DNA of 64,000 bases from DASQFQ01 sp963722815 (GCA_963722815.1 CAVROM010000009.1:62001-126000), one strand, 5' to 3'. Positions 1 through 7,917 are shown, counted from the first letter of the stretch. The notes: generated by a model not told the origin, from the sequence alone. Made by a program: numbers and translations.

Positions 1-2
1 GT

Positions 3-506
3 GCCGAGGGACGCGCCTGTGTCATGGAGCTCTGCTCGATGCTCGCGGGCGAGTCGTTCACCGATCATCCGCGCTGCGCATGCTCGGTGATCGCGGCGTT
101 CTTGCGCGTCTACAACGACGCGGTCGACGACGCCCGCCGTCGGGACCTCTACCGGCACGCCGCCCAAGTCCTGGGGACCGCGACTGAGTCGGATGCCGTG
201 CGCGCGCGCCGGGCCGCGATGTGCCAGGAATGGGCGGCGACCCGCTCTCGCCCCCACTGGTGGGAGCTGCGGCGCCGCCGGCGGCTCAGTCGTGCGGCGC
301 GGCTGTCGCACGATCCCACGTACGAGGAGACCGCCCAGATGGCGGCGAACGTCGCGGCGGCGCTGCATCGCCGCTGGAACCCGGCGAACCATCTGGCCGC
401 GCTCGCCCTCGTCGACGAGCTGATTGCCGTCGACCATGCGGACGGTCGAGGCGAGCCGGAGCTCTCGCTTTCCGCCGCCGACCATGACTGGCTCTTGCCA
501 CACTGA
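3..506 (+). CDS. conserved hypothetical protein, 5' end outside window
   Basis: The reading frame is open from the left edge, so the gene is cut by the window. An internal ATG at 24 exists, but the residues before it (ending ACV) read naturally into MELCSMLAGESFTDHP, which favours a start further upstream. The visible part is about 167 residues, soluble, with no signal peptide or membrane segment. It has an Arg-rich middle (RRRRRLSRAARL) and a helical C-terminus. No catalytic motif is visible and I assign no function. It resembles small conserved actinobacterial proteins with an AGE.xSDHP-like N-terminus, but that is recollection only. It converges on the SRPBCC gene; the 99 bases between them show nothing recognisable. 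Confidence 0.6.
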   Translation, partial: AEGRACVMELCSMLAGESFTDHPRCACSVIAAFLRVYNDAVDDARRRDLYRHAAQVLGTATESDAVRARRAAMCQEWAATRSRPHWWELRRRRRLSRAARLSHDPTYEETAQMAANVAAALHRRWNPANHLAALALVDELIAVDHADGRGEPELSLSAADHDWLLPH

Positions 507-605
507 GCTGGCGCACATCGCCGCTCCTGCCCGATCAGACCTATCTTCGCGCGAGTCACCAACTCGGATCGAATCCCAGGCGCCGCGTTGTTCGACGTCG
601 GTACT

Positions 606-1166
606 TCACGACCGATGGCGGCTGCGCCGCTCCGCTTCGGTGCGGATGCCGTCCAGCGAGCTCGCGACCGTCCGCTCCCAGGACGCCGCCACGATCGCTC
701 CCCACCAGGCGCCGAGCGCCCACAGGTCGGTGCCCAGCTCACCGCGATACTCGAACGCCGTCTCACTCCCGCTCGCACGCAGCTCGTAGCGTTCGACGAC
801 GTGCGGCACCGGGCCCTTGACGAGCCGGAACGTGACACACCGGGGGCGCTCGAAGCGGACGGTCTCGACCGTTGTCACCGTTAGGCCAGGCGCCACGGGC
901 GTGAAGTGCGCGGCGAGGACGAGATCTGCACCGCGCTCGATCACCTCCAGCTTGCCCCGCAGAGCGCGCGGCGTGCGGCCGAGGTACGGCGCGGCGATGA
1001 CGTCGAACACGACCTCGGGTGGCGCGGCGATGTACAGCGCGATCGGGCCGAGCGGCCGGAGCCTGCGGCCGACGCCGATGTCGAGCGTCAGCCCGGCGCG
1101 TGCGACGAGGGCAGCCCCCGCGGCGAGCAGGGAGCCGGTGACGGCGGCGCGCAGCGGAAGTGTCAT
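606..1166 (-). CDS. SRPBCC/polyketide-cyclase-like lipid-binding fold protein
   Basis: A 186-residue protein. Residues 1-25 are hydrophobic (RAAVTGSLLAAGAALVARAG), a likely membrane anchor or signal. The segment IALYIAAPPEVVFDVIAAPY is the typical opening strand and helix of SRPBCC/START-like domains, and WWGAIVAASWERTVASSLDG matches the long C-terminal helix of that fold. Such proteins bind hydrophobic ligands; the ligand here is unknown. It is divergently transcribed from the radical SAM gene with only 33 bases between the start codons, so the two promoters overlap and could be co-regulated. The family call is solid on pattern; a specific role is not supported. Confidence 0.7.
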   Translation of the reverse strand: MTLPLRAAVTGSLLAAGAALVARAGLTLDIGVGRRLRPLGPIALYIAAPPEVVFDVIAAPYLGRTPRALRGKLEVIERGADLVLAAHFTPVAPGLTVTTVETVRFERPRCVTFRLVKGPVPHVVERYELRASGSETAFEYRGELGTDLWALGAWWGAIVAASWERTVASSLDGIRTEAERRSRHRS

Positions 1167-1187
1167 CGTTTCGTTCTACACGGCTGG

Positions 1188-1193
1188 GATACT
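1188..1193 (+). promoter_or_regulatory. leaderless -10 element of the radical SAM gene
   Basis: GATACT lies exactly 6 bases before the GTG at 1200. The same hexamer-N6-GTG spacing recurs at 8075, 14168 and 17499, which argues for a -10 box giving a transcript that starts at or next to the start codon. Confidence 0.4.
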
Positions 1194-1199
1194 CCGCGC

Positions 1200-2594
1200 G
1201 TGGCGGCGCGCGGCACCCTGCCCACAGCGACCCGGTCGATCTGTCCCTTCTGCGGCGCCGGGCTCGACGCGGAGCTGATCGAGCGTGGCGGGCGCGTGAT
1301 CCTCCGCCGGGAGTGCCCCGAGCACGGTCTGCTCGAAGCGCTCGCGTACGGCGACAGCGAGCGCTGGCGCGCCGCGCAGCGCTACGAGCGGCCCGGCGCC
1401 GAGCCGCTCCTGCGCCAGACCGCGACCGACAAGGGCTGTCCCAGCGACTGCGGGATCTGCCCGGAGCACGCTCAGCACACGTGCCTCGGGATCATCGAGG
1501 TCAATACCGGCTGCAACCTCGACTGCCCTGTGTGCTTCGCCGAGTCGGGCACCGGGCATCAGCCGGACGGCTACTCGCTGTCGCTGGCCCAGGTCGAGTC
1601 GATGCTCGACGCGTTCGTCGCCGCCGAGGGGGAGCCGGAGGCGGTCCAGCTGTCGGGCGGCGAGCCGTCGATCCACCCGCAGATCCTCGAGATGCTGAGC
1701 GCTGCGAAGACGCGCGGGATCCCGCTCGTGATGCTGAACACGAACGGCATCCGGCTCGCGCGCGACCCGCGCTTCGCGCCGGCGCTCGCGGAGCTCGGTA
1801 TCCACGTCTACCTGCAGTTCGACGGGTTCGACGACGCCACCCACCTGGCGATCAGGGGCCGGCGGCTGCAGGAGATCAAGCAGGCGGCGCTGGATCGCTG
1901 TGCCGCCGCCGGCGTCGGCGTCTCGCTGGCCGCCGCGGTTGAGCGCGGGATCAACGAGCACGAGCTCGGCGCGATCGTGCGGTTCGGGGTGGAGCATCCG
2001 GCCGTCAACGGCGTCTTCTTCCAGCCGGTCACGCACACCGGACGGCATCCCGAGTTCGATCCGCTCGACCGGCTGACGAACGTCGAGGTGATCCGCGGGC
2101 TGTGCGCGCAGCTGCCCGAGTGGTTCCGCGAGGACGATTTCGTCGCGGTTCCGTGCTGCTCGCCGACCTGCCGCTCGGCGACCTACGCGCTCTATGACGG
2201 CGAGGACCTCGTGCCGCTGCCGCGGCTGGTCGACGTCGATCGCTACCTCGGTTTCGTGACCAACCGCGCCGTGCCCGACCTCGAGGTGGCCGCCGCGCTG
2301 AGCGGGCTGTTCAGCGCGTCCGCGGCCGGCGGGACCGAGCGCACCGGCGACCGGCTGGACTGCGTGGCCTGCGGCGTCGGGCTGCCCGAGGAGCTGCAAC
2401 GCGTCGCGGCGCGCGGGTTCATGGTCGTCGCGCAGGACTTCCAGGACGAGTGGACGCTCGACGTCGGGAAGCTGCAGAAGTGCTGCGTGGGCGAGATCGT
2501 TCCCGACGGACGCATCATCCCGTTCTGCGCCTACAACGCCGCGGGCTATCGCAAGCAGGTCCGTGCGGACCTGGCCGCCGGAACGATCGCGTGA
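1200..2594 (+). CDS. radical SAM protein, MJ0619/tetraether-synthase-like superfamily
   Basis: 464 residues from the GTG at 1200; the frame is open further upstream but no family-like sequence lies there. Residues 13-16 form CPFC, and a His-Gly (CPEHGL) follows, as in the N-terminal metal-binding part of MJ0619-like proteins. The radical SAM signature CNLDCPVC (C105, C109, C112) follows EVNTG, then LSGGEPS, the SAM-binding GGE motif. A Cys-rich C-terminus (CVACG, CC, FCAYN) suggests further iron-sulfur sites. Family members act on pterins or on lipid chains, including tetraether formation. The stop overlaps the next GTG in GTGA, so the methyltransferase is its operon partner. The pair also recalls the TrsS/TrsM radical SAM plus methyltransferase pairs. 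The substrate is not predictable. Confidence 0.75.
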   Translation: MAARGTLPTATRSICPFCGAGLDAELIERGGRVILRRECPEHGLLEALAYGDSERWRAAQRYERPGAEPLLRQTATDKGCPSDCGICPEHAQHTCLGIIEVNTGCNLDCPVCFAESGTGHQPDGYSLSLAQVESMLDAFVAAEGEPEAVQLSGGEPSIHPQILEMLSAAKTRGIPLVMLNTNGIRLARDPRFAPALAELGIHVYLQFDGFDDATHLAIRGRRLQEIKQAALDRCAAAGVGVSLAAAVERGINEHELGAIVRFGVEHPAVNGVFFQPVTHTGRHPEFDPLDRLTNVEVIRGLCAQLPEWFREDDFVAVPCCSPTCRSATYALYDGEDLVPLPRLVDVDRYLGFVTNRAVPDLEVAAALSGLFSASAAGGTERTGDRLDCVACGVGLPEELQRVAARGFMVVAQDFQDEWTLDVGKLQKCCVGEIVPDGRIIPFCAYNAAGYRKQVRADLAAGTIA

Positions 2595-3367
2595 CCGGCC
2601 TGCTGCCCGATGACCTGAAGGCCTGCTGCGCGCAGCTCTACGAGAGCGACGAGGTGCTCTGGCTGCTCGACGGCGAGCTCCACCCGGGCGGGGAGCAACT
2701 GAGCCTGCGTCTCGCCGAGCTGGCGGGCGTCGCGCCGGGTCAGCGCGTCCTCGACGTCGCCTGCGGCAGGGGCGCCACCGCGCTCCTCCTCGCGCGCGAG
2801 CTGGGCTGCGAGGCGGTCGGCGTCGACCTCGGCGCCCGTGCGATCGCGCAGGCGAGGCAGGCGGCCGGTGCCGGCGAGCGCGCGAGCTTCCTGGTCGGCG
2901 ACGCCGAAACCCTGCCGCTCCGCGATGCCGGCTTCGACGTCGCGCTGTCCGAGTGCTCGTTGTGCACGTTCCCCGACAAGCCCAGGGCGATCGCCGAGAT
3001 GGCGCGCGTCGTCCGGCCAGGCGGGACGGTCGCGATCGCCGACGTCACCGCCGACCTCGACGCACTCCCCGCCGCGCTGCGCACAGCGGCCGCGCAGGTC
3101 GCGTGCGTGGCCGACGCGCGCAGGACTGACGAGTACGTCGCGCTTCTGCGCGACGCCGGCTGCGAGCCGCTGGCGGCCGAACCGCACGACGCCGAGCTGC
3201 GCGTCATGGCCGACCGCATAGAGGCGCGGCTCCGAGTCGCTCGGATAGTCACGCCGCCGGGCGAGCAGCGCGAGCGCGCGCGCGAGGCCGCGGCGCTCGC
3301 CCGCATGGCGATCGAGGCGATCGCGCGCGGAAACCTCGGCTACGCGCTAATCACCGCCCGCGTCTGA
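2591..3367 (+). CDS. class I SAM-dependent methyltransferase, DVU_1556/TrsM-like
   Basis: 258 residues starting at the GTG that overlaps the radical SAM stop; upstream codons in the same frame have no family-like sequence. Motif I is VLDVACGRGATALLLA near residue 55, followed by acidic post-I (GVDLG) and a LSECSLCTFPDK segment where motif IV lies. The N-terminus LPDDLKACCAQLYESD, with a double Cys, resembles the DVU_1556-type methyltransferases found beside radical SAM proteins. Translational coupling implies a shared pathway. It is followed by 32 bases and then a convergent integrase remnant. Confidence 0.75.
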   Translation: MTGLLPDDLKACCAQLYESDEVLWLLDGELHPGGEQLSLRLAELAGVAPGQRVLDVACGRGATALLLARELGCEAVGVDLGARAIAQARQAAGAGERASFLVGDAETLPLRDAGFDVALSECSLCTFPDKPRAIAEMARVVRPGGTVAIADVTADLDALPAALRTAAAQVACVADARRTDEYVALLRDAGCEPLAAEPHDAELRVMADRIEARLRVARIVTPPGEQRERAREAAALARMAIEAIARGNLGYALITARV

Positions 3368-3399
3368 TCTGGTCGCCTCACCTAATAGGGGGCTCGGAC

Positions 3400-3894
3400 T
3401 CACGGGTCGATGCGTACCGCGCGCATCACGGCGTCTCGGAGTGGTCCTGTCGGTCCACCGTGGAAGTCGACGTCGACCCAGATACCCGCGGCGACGCGGT
3501 GGGCGCCGCGGCGGATCTCGAGGTGGCGTTCGCGGAGCGCGGTTCGGAGCTCGTCGCGTTGCTGGCCGCTGAGGCCCAGCTCGGCGGCGCCGGCAGGGCG
3601 GAGCCTTCCGTCGGGCGTCGCGCGGGCCACGAAGATCTCGAACGTTCGACCGGCCGAAGCGCGCTCGCGGAGGTGAGCGGCGCCCTTCTTGCCCGCGCCG
3701 AGCCACGAGAGCACTTCGCTTCGGTTCTTGGTCACGGGCTTCTGCCACTCGCTGCGGTGATTGACCGGGTTCCATCGCCGGCCGCGCCAAGACGGCGCGC
3801 AGCTGCAACGTGCGTGCTCGTCGCGGAAGGCCGCGCAGCGTTGCTGGTGCGCGACGTAGACGTTCGGCGTGCTCGTCTTGCGCCAGTTCGCCAC
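3400..3894 (-). pseudogene. integrase N-terminal remnant joined to a DNA-ligase-like tail
   Basis: 164 codons from GTG at 3894. Residues 1-80 look like the arm-binding N-terminus of actinobacterial tyrosine integrases (TPNVYVAHQQRC, CSCAPSWRGRRWNP, WQKPVTKNRSEVLSWL, ending SAGRTFE). Where an integrase would continue into its SAM-like and catalytic domains, the sequence changes to a different 80-residue segment (EIFVARATPDGRLRPAG, then VAAGIWVDVDFHG, PLRDAVMRAV) that resembles the OB-fold tail of ATP-dependent DNA ligases. No Arg-His-Arg-Tyr recombinase core is present. It lies 170 bases from a tRNA gene, the usual position of an integrase next to its attachment site. It is probably a deletion product or relic; an expressed chimera is possible. 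Confidence 0.5.
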
Positions 3895-3970
3895 TATCGG
3901 CCCCTAGATCGTCCGCCGACGAAACTGGTCCCCCCGGGGGCTATGTGGGGGGACATTAATGCGCGCCCCC

Positions 3971-4008
3971 GAGGCGTTCGTAGGCGTCCGCTGGGGTCGG
4001 AACGCCTC
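3971..4008. terminator. hairpin between tRNA-Met and integrase remnant
   Basis: GAGGCGTTC (3971-3979) pairs perfectly with GAACGCCTC (4000-4008) across a 20-base loop. It lies downstream of the tRNA gene on the minus strand and could terminate the tRNA transcript; there is no U-tract. Confidence 0.35.
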
Positions 4009-4063
4009 AGAGCAAATCCGCGTGTATTGGCTCTGCAGCGCGGAATTCGGCCGTAGACCGTGA

Positions 4064-4137
4064 TGCCGGAGGAGGGACTCGAACCCCCGACACGCGGATT
4101 ATGATTCCGCTGCTCTAACCGACTGAGCTACTCCGGC
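4064..4137 (-). tRNA. tRNA-Met(CAT)
   Basis: The minus strand folds as a full cloverleaf: acceptor GCCGGAG/CTCCGGC, D-arm GCTCAGTCGGTTAGAGC, anticodon stem GCGGA/TCCGC with loop ATCATAA (anticodon CAT), and T-arm GGGGGTTCGAGTCCCTC. The discriminator is A at 4064; CCA is not encoded. The D-arm and T-arm fit an elongator tRNA-Met; a tRNA-Ile2 read by lysidine cannot be excluded from the anticodon alone. An integrase relic lies downstream, so the 3' half may be an attachment site. Confidence 0.93.
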
Positions 4138-4166
4138 GGAGGCGTCGCCGAGTGTAGCCGCGCGGT

Positions 4167-4769
4167 TCAGTCCCCGCCGCTCGCGGCGGTGCCGCCGGCC
4201 AAGGTCTCGTACTCGATCTTGTCGGCGTTGAGCGTCCACGACTCCATCGGCTTGCTGTCCGGGCCGCCGCCGTGGCCGCTGAGGCTGTAGGAGCTGATTA
4301 GGACGTTCGTGAGCTTGATCTTCATGTATGGCACGCCGTCCTTCTGGAACACGATCTCCGCCGAGAAGGGCTTGCCCGAGAGGGACCGCTGGAACAGCTC
4401 GGTGGAATGGTCGCCTTGGAGCGTCGTGACCACGACCTCGGCCACCGCGGGCGCGGACGCTTCGCGGTTCTGGCCGCGGCCCGCTGGCGACATGGTCTGC
4501 CTCCCGCCGAGCTGCGCCGATTCGAAGACGATCGGGTCCATCCCGCTGATGGCCACGTAGCTCTGCTTCGGCGGATCCTTCTTCTTCTCCGGCGGCTTGG
4601 CCGGCGTCTTGGGCTTCGGGTCGCGGGCGAGGAGGGCGGTGACCGCCCGGTTGCCCGCCATCCGCTGGAGCTCCAACACCGGCGCGTGCGGACCGGGCGC
4701 TGCCGTGCCGGGGCGCCGCCCTTGCCCGGGGCGACGCCACTGCGGTTCACGTACGGAGCGCGAGCTCAT
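4167..4769 (-). CDS. Hcp-like tube protein with LQRxAGNxAV leader
   Basis: 200 residues from ATG at 4769; an earlier in-frame ATG at 4832 would overlap the upstream gene. The N-terminus carries VLELQRMAGNRAVTALLAR, a leader motif common in actinobacterial proteins linked to extracellular contractile injection systems. A Lys/Pro-rich linker follows (KPKTPAKPPEKKKDPPK). The rest is an Hcp domain: VFQKDGVPYMKIKLTNVLIS, SYSLSGHGGG, and the final strand WTLNADKIEYE, matching the tube protein of type VI secretion and related tails. No sheath, baseplate or ATPase genes are in this window, so its apparatus, if any, is elsewhere. It could be a cargo or a moonlighting Hcp-fold protein rather than a structural tube. 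Confidence 0.7.
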   Translation of the reverse strand: MSSRSVREPQWRRPGQGRRPGTAAPGPHAPVLELQRMAGNRAVTALLARDPKPKTPAKPPEKKKDPPKQSYVAISGMDPIVFESAQLGGRQTMSPAGRGQNREASAPAVAEVVVTTLQGDHSTELFQRSLSGKPFSAEIVFQKDGVPYMKIKLTNVLISSYSLSGHGGGPDSKPMESWTLNADKIEYETLAGGTAASGGD

Positions 4770-4809
4770 GCGGGTCCCGATGCTCCCATTGGCCGTGGAC
4801 GCCTGCAAC

Positions 4810-5208
4810 TCAGGCGGCCGCGCCGCGCACACGCGCGAAGCGGCCGAAGATCCGCCGCCGCGGCGGCTCCGAGATGCGCAGCGCCTGGGCCCGCAGGCGC
4901 AGGAGCGCGACGACCGGGGCGGTGGACCGGAACGGGTCGGCGATCGCCTCGCCGCTCTCGACCGCGACGGCCGCGACCATCGCGCCGTCCTCGACGGCGA
5001 CGACCAGGCGACCCGAGGGCGGGGAGGGCTGGGAGTCCAGGCGGGCGAGGCGGTGGAGGTCCGCGGCGTCGGCGAAGGTCGCGTTGCGGAGCTTCAGCCG
5101 GCCGCTCTGCTGGCGGCGCCAGGCGTCGCGGGCCTTCTCGCGGATCGCGCGCTCGCGCTCTTGCGCGAGCGCGGATGGAGAGGGAGGAGTAGCTGAGCAT
5201 GACCACAT
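4810..5208 (-). CDS. small conserved protein, degenerate GNAT-like
   Basis: 132 residues. After a Ser/Pro-rich start it has an RARDAWRRQQ-type basic helix, then LKLRNATFADAADLHRLARL, the opening strand and helix of GNAT acetyltransferases, and LVVAVEDGAMVAAVAVESGE, a strand pair as in the same fold. The acetyl-CoA binding P-loop (Q/RxxGxG/A) and the rest of the domain are missing, so catalysis is unlikely. Its stop lies 40 bases before the Hcp-like start, on the same strand, so the two may be cotranscribed. No function is assigned. Confidence 0.55.
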   Translation of the reverse strand: MWSCSATPPSPSALAQERERAIREKARDAWRRQQSGRLKLRNATFADAADLHRLARLDSQPSPPSGRLVVAVEDGAMVAAVAVESGEAIADPFRSTAPVVALLRLRAQALRISEPPRRRIFGRFARVRGAAA

Positions 5209-5244
5209 AGACGGCCGCTCCTCCCTCGTTATTCCGCGCGGTGG

Positions 5245-5724
5245 CTAGCCGCCGTTCGTGCCGGTATGCAGCAGGTTGCGGACGTCCTTGACGCCGCCGA
5301 TCTTGCGGGCGCTCTCGCCCAGCTCGTCGATCTGCTGCTGGTCTGGGAGCTCGCCGCGCAGCTCGACCACGCCGTCGTTGACGTTCACCGACACCTGGCC
5401 CTTGGGCGCGTCGGCGGGGCGGAACAGCTCGGTCTCGACCTTGCGGGCGAGCGTGACGTCGTCGTAGTCCGTGCCCCCGGTGACGCTCGAGGCCGCGCCC
5501 TTGACCTTGCCGACGGCCTTGCGGCGGTCGAGCTTGGCAAGCACGATCCCGATCGCGGCGGTGACGCCGACGGCGCCGGCGATCTTCGCGACGCGCTGGC
5601 GCGTCGAAGGCCCGCGGCGCGCCTTGCGCTTTACGGCCTTGCTTGCGCCCTTGCCAGCACCCCTGGCGACCTTGTAACCGGCCCAGCCCTTGGCACTCTT
5701 CTTCGCAGTCTTCGCAACCTTCAT
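5245..5724 (-). CDS. BON domain protein with Lys/Arg-rich N-terminus
   Basis: 159 residues. The start at 5724 is chosen over the ATG at 5781 because GGGAG sits 8 bases before it and the extra residues are not family-like. Residues 1-45 are strongly basic (KVAKTAKKSAKG, KAVKRKARRG); residues 48-70 form a hydrophobic helix (IAGAVGVTAAIGIVLAKL), probably one membrane segment. The C-terminus, from TLARKVETELF through VNVNDGVVELRGEL to GGVKDVRNLL, is a complete BON domain, a fold that binds phospholipids or other ligands in envelope proteins. It is divergent from the Tim44-like gene with 55 bases between. Confidence 0.8.
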   Translation of the reverse strand: MKVAKTAKKSAKGWAGYKVARGAGKGASKAVKRKARRGPSTRQRVAKIAGAVGVTAAIGIVLAKLDRRKAVGKVKGAASSVTGGTDYDDVTLARKVETELFRPADAPKGQVSVNVNDGVVELRGELPDQQQIDELGESARKIGGVKDVRNLLHTGTNGG

Positions 5725-5779
5725 GCGCGGATCTCCCTTTTTCGCGTTCAAGGTTGCGCTACCCGATAATTGCCTGGCC

Positions 5780-7099
5780 ATGCGCGCGCGCGTCAGCTAT
5801 CGCCTCCTCACCGGGCTGTGGATCACGGTCCTCGCCGGGCTGTTGCTCGCGGTCGACTCGCTCGCCGCTCCGGGCGGTGGATCGTCGGGCTTCGGCGGCG
5901 GCGGTGGGGGAGGCGGCGGAGGCGGATTCTCGGGCGGCGGCGGCGCCGGCTCGGGCGGAGGCAGCCCGTGGACCGTGCTCGTCGTATTCGTGATCATCGC
6001 CGTGCTCGTGGCCTTCGGCGCCTTCAAGGCCGCCCGCGTGCGCAAGCGCCGCCGCGAGCGGGTCGCCCGCGTCGAGCTCGCCAGCGCCGAGGCGGCCGGC
6101 GACGACGCGTACTTCGCGGCCGACGACGTCAAGGCCGAGGCGCAACAGCTGCACAAGCGGATCGTCGCGGCGTGGACAGGCCGCGACCGCGACGCGCTCG
6201 CGCGCGACCTCGGGCCCGACCTGTTGACCGAGTGGGTGCGCCGGCTCGACGACTTCGACCGCAAGGGCTGGCACAACATGTGCGAGCTCCGACAGGGACC
6301 CACCGTCGAGTACGTCGGGCTCACCAACCGCGAGGACGACGACGAGGACCGCGTCGTGGTGCGGATGGAGGCCGTGCTGCGCGACGTCGTGGTCGACCGC
6401 GGCGGCGCGATCATCAACCGCAACAACTCCGACAGCGAGAACACCACGCTCGCGGAGTACTGGACCCTCGGCCGCGCCGGCGACCGCTGGCTCCTGCTCT
6501 CGATCGAGCAGGACGCCGAGGGCGCGCACCACCTCGACGCCCCGATCGTCGCCTCGCCGTGGTCGGACGACGCTCGCCTCACCGACGAGGCGGTCACCGA
6601 GCTCGCCGTCGCCGACGCCACACCCGACGCGCAGATCGGCGAGCTCGTCGACGTCGACTACGCGGGCGACGGGCGCGCGCAGGCGCTCGACCTCTCGGTG
6701 GTCGACGGGCGCTTCGCCCCCGCGGTGCTGGAGGCGGCCGCGCGGCGCGCGGTCGAGGCGTGGGCGGAGGCGGTCGACGGCGCCGACGACGCGCTCGAGC
6801 GCGCGGCCACACCGGAGGCGGCGCACGCGCTGCTGTACCCGCGCGGCGAGAGCACCCGGCTCGTCGTGCGCGGCCCGCGCCTGCAGGCGCTCAGGATCGT
6901 CGCGCTCGAGCCGGAGCCGCCCACCTTCACCGTCGAGGCCGAGCTCAGCGGCCGCCGCTATCTCGAGGACCGCGACACCGCCGCGGTGCTCGAGGGCTCG
7001 AAGGACCGCGCCACCACCTTCACCGAGCGCTGGACGCTCGCGCTCGGCGACGACCCGGCGACGCCGTGGCGGATCGTCGCGACCGCCCCGGTGGGCTAG
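5780..7099 (+). CDS. Tim44-like domain membrane protein
   Basis: 439 residues from ATG at 5780. Residues 1-30 form a signal sequence (LLTGLWITVLAGLLLAVDSL), followed by a glycine/serine-rich stretch of about 40 residues, then a transmembrane helix near residues 65-85 (WTVLVVFVIIAVLVAFGAF) and a basic stop-transfer (RKRRRER). The C-terminal 350 residues hold two Tim44-like units: LHKRIVAAWTGRDRDALARDL with LAEYWTLGR, and later ARRAVEAWAEAVDG with FTERWTLAL. Such proteins are widespread in Thermoleophilia; the role is unknown, probably at the membrane surface. The stop overlaps the presumed ftcD start. Confidence 0.75.
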   Translation: MRARVSYRLLTGLWITVLAGLLLAVDSLAAPGGGSSGFGGGGGGGGGGGFSGGGGAGSGGGSPWTVLVVFVIIAVLVAFGAFKAARVRKRRRERVARVELASAEAAGDDAYFAADDVKAEAQQLHKRIVAAWTGRDRDALARDLGPDLLTEWVRRLDDFDRKGWHNMCELRQGPTVEYVGLTNREDDDEDRVVVRMEAVLRDVVVDRGGAIINRNNSDSENTTLAEYWTLGRAGDRWLLLSIEQDAEGAHHLDAPIVASPWSDDARLTDEAVTELAVADATPDAQIGELVDVDYAGDGRAQALDLSVVDGRFAPAVLEAAARRAVEAWAEAVDGADDALERAATPEAAHALLYPRGESTRLVVRGPRLQALRIVALEPEPPTFTVEAELSGRRYLEDRDTAAVLEGSKDRATTFTERWTLALGDDPATPWRIVATAPVG

Positions 7100-7917
7100 C
7101 CGCCCTGCTGCTCGCCGTCCCCAACGTCTCGGAGGGCCGCGACCGCGAGACGCTCGACGCCATCGGCGCCGCCTTCGTCACCGGCGGCGCGCGCCTGCTC
7201 GACGTCCACAGCGATCCGCACCACCACCGCAGCGTCTTCACGCTCGCCGGGGAGCCGGGGCGGCTGCACGAGGCGCTGCTGGAGGGCGCGCGCGAGGCGG
7301 TCGAGCGGATCGACCTGACCGCGCACGCGGGGCTGCACCCGCGCGTGGGCGTGGTCGACGTCGCGCCGGTCGTCCACCGCACCGACGCGGAGCGGGGCGC
7401 CGCGACCGCCGAGGCGCTGCTGCTCGCCCACCGGCTCGGCCGCGACCTCGGCCTCCCCGTCTATCTGTACGGCACGCTCGCGGGTGGGCGCGCCCGCGCG
7501 AGCCTGCGCGCGCCCGGCGCCCTGGCCGGCCTCGCGCCCGACTACGGGCCGCCGCGGCTGCATCCCACCGCGGGCGCGACGCTCGTGGCCGCCCGCCCGC
7601 CGCTGGTCGCGTTCAATGTCGAGATCGAAGGTTCGCTCGAGGACGCGCGGAGCGTCGCGGCGCTGATCCGCGAAGGGGGCGCCGAAGGGCTGCCGGGCGT
7701 GCGCGCGCTCGGCCTCCAGCTCGGCGACCTCGTCCAGGTCTCGACCAACATCGAGGACCACACGCGCGTGACGGCGGCGGATGTGGTGGCGGCGGTGGCG
7801 CGGCACACACCGGTCCAGGGGGCCGAGCTCGTCGGGCTCGCGCCGGCCGCCGCGCTCGAGGGCCTCGGGGTGCCGCTGCGCAACCGGCGCACGCTCGAGG
7901 ACTACATGGGTGGCTGA
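7066..7917 (+). CDS. ftcD: glutamate formimidoyltransferase
   Basis: About 283 residues if translation starts at GTG 7066. The family N-terminus LLLAVPNVSEGRD begins about 14 codons later, where no ATG, GTG or TTG exists; CTG at 7105 or 7108 is the alternative. The enzyme transfers the formimino group of formiminoglutamate, a histidine breakdown product, to tetrahydrofolate. Conserved stretches include DVHSDPHHHRSVFTL, HAGLHPRVGVVDVAPVV, YGPPRLHPTAGATLV and LGDLVQVSTNIEDH. Only the N and intermediate domains are present, with no fused cyclodeaminase. No other hut genes are nearby. Confidence 0.85.
   Translation: MADRRDRPGGLAALLLAVPNVSEGRDRETLDAIGAAFVTGGARLLDVHSDPHHHRSVFTLAGEPGRLHEALLEGAREAVERIDLTAHAGLHPRVGVVDVAPVVHRTDAERGAATAEALLLAHRLGRDLGLPVYLYGTLAGGRARASLRAPGALAGLAPDYGPPRLHPTAGATLVAARPPLVAFNVEIEGSLEDARSVAALIREGGAEGLPGVRALGLQLGDLVQVSTNIEDHTRVTAADVVAAVARHTPVQGAELVGLAPAAALEGLGVPLRNRRTLEDYMGG

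Noticed and set aside
3892..3900. GCCGATAG on the minus strand overlapping the integrase remnant start
   Set aside because: No TAAA-like -35 lies 15-17 bases upstream and the site overlaps the start codon.
4064..4137. tRNA-Ile2 with lysidine-modified CAT anticodon
   Set aside because: The D-arm and anticodon-stem pattern fits elongator tRNA-Met better, although the anticodon alone cannot decide.
4167..4769. Type VI secretion locus
   Set aside because: Only an Hcp-like gene is present; no TssB/TssC, VgrG, ClpV or membrane complex genes occur in the window.
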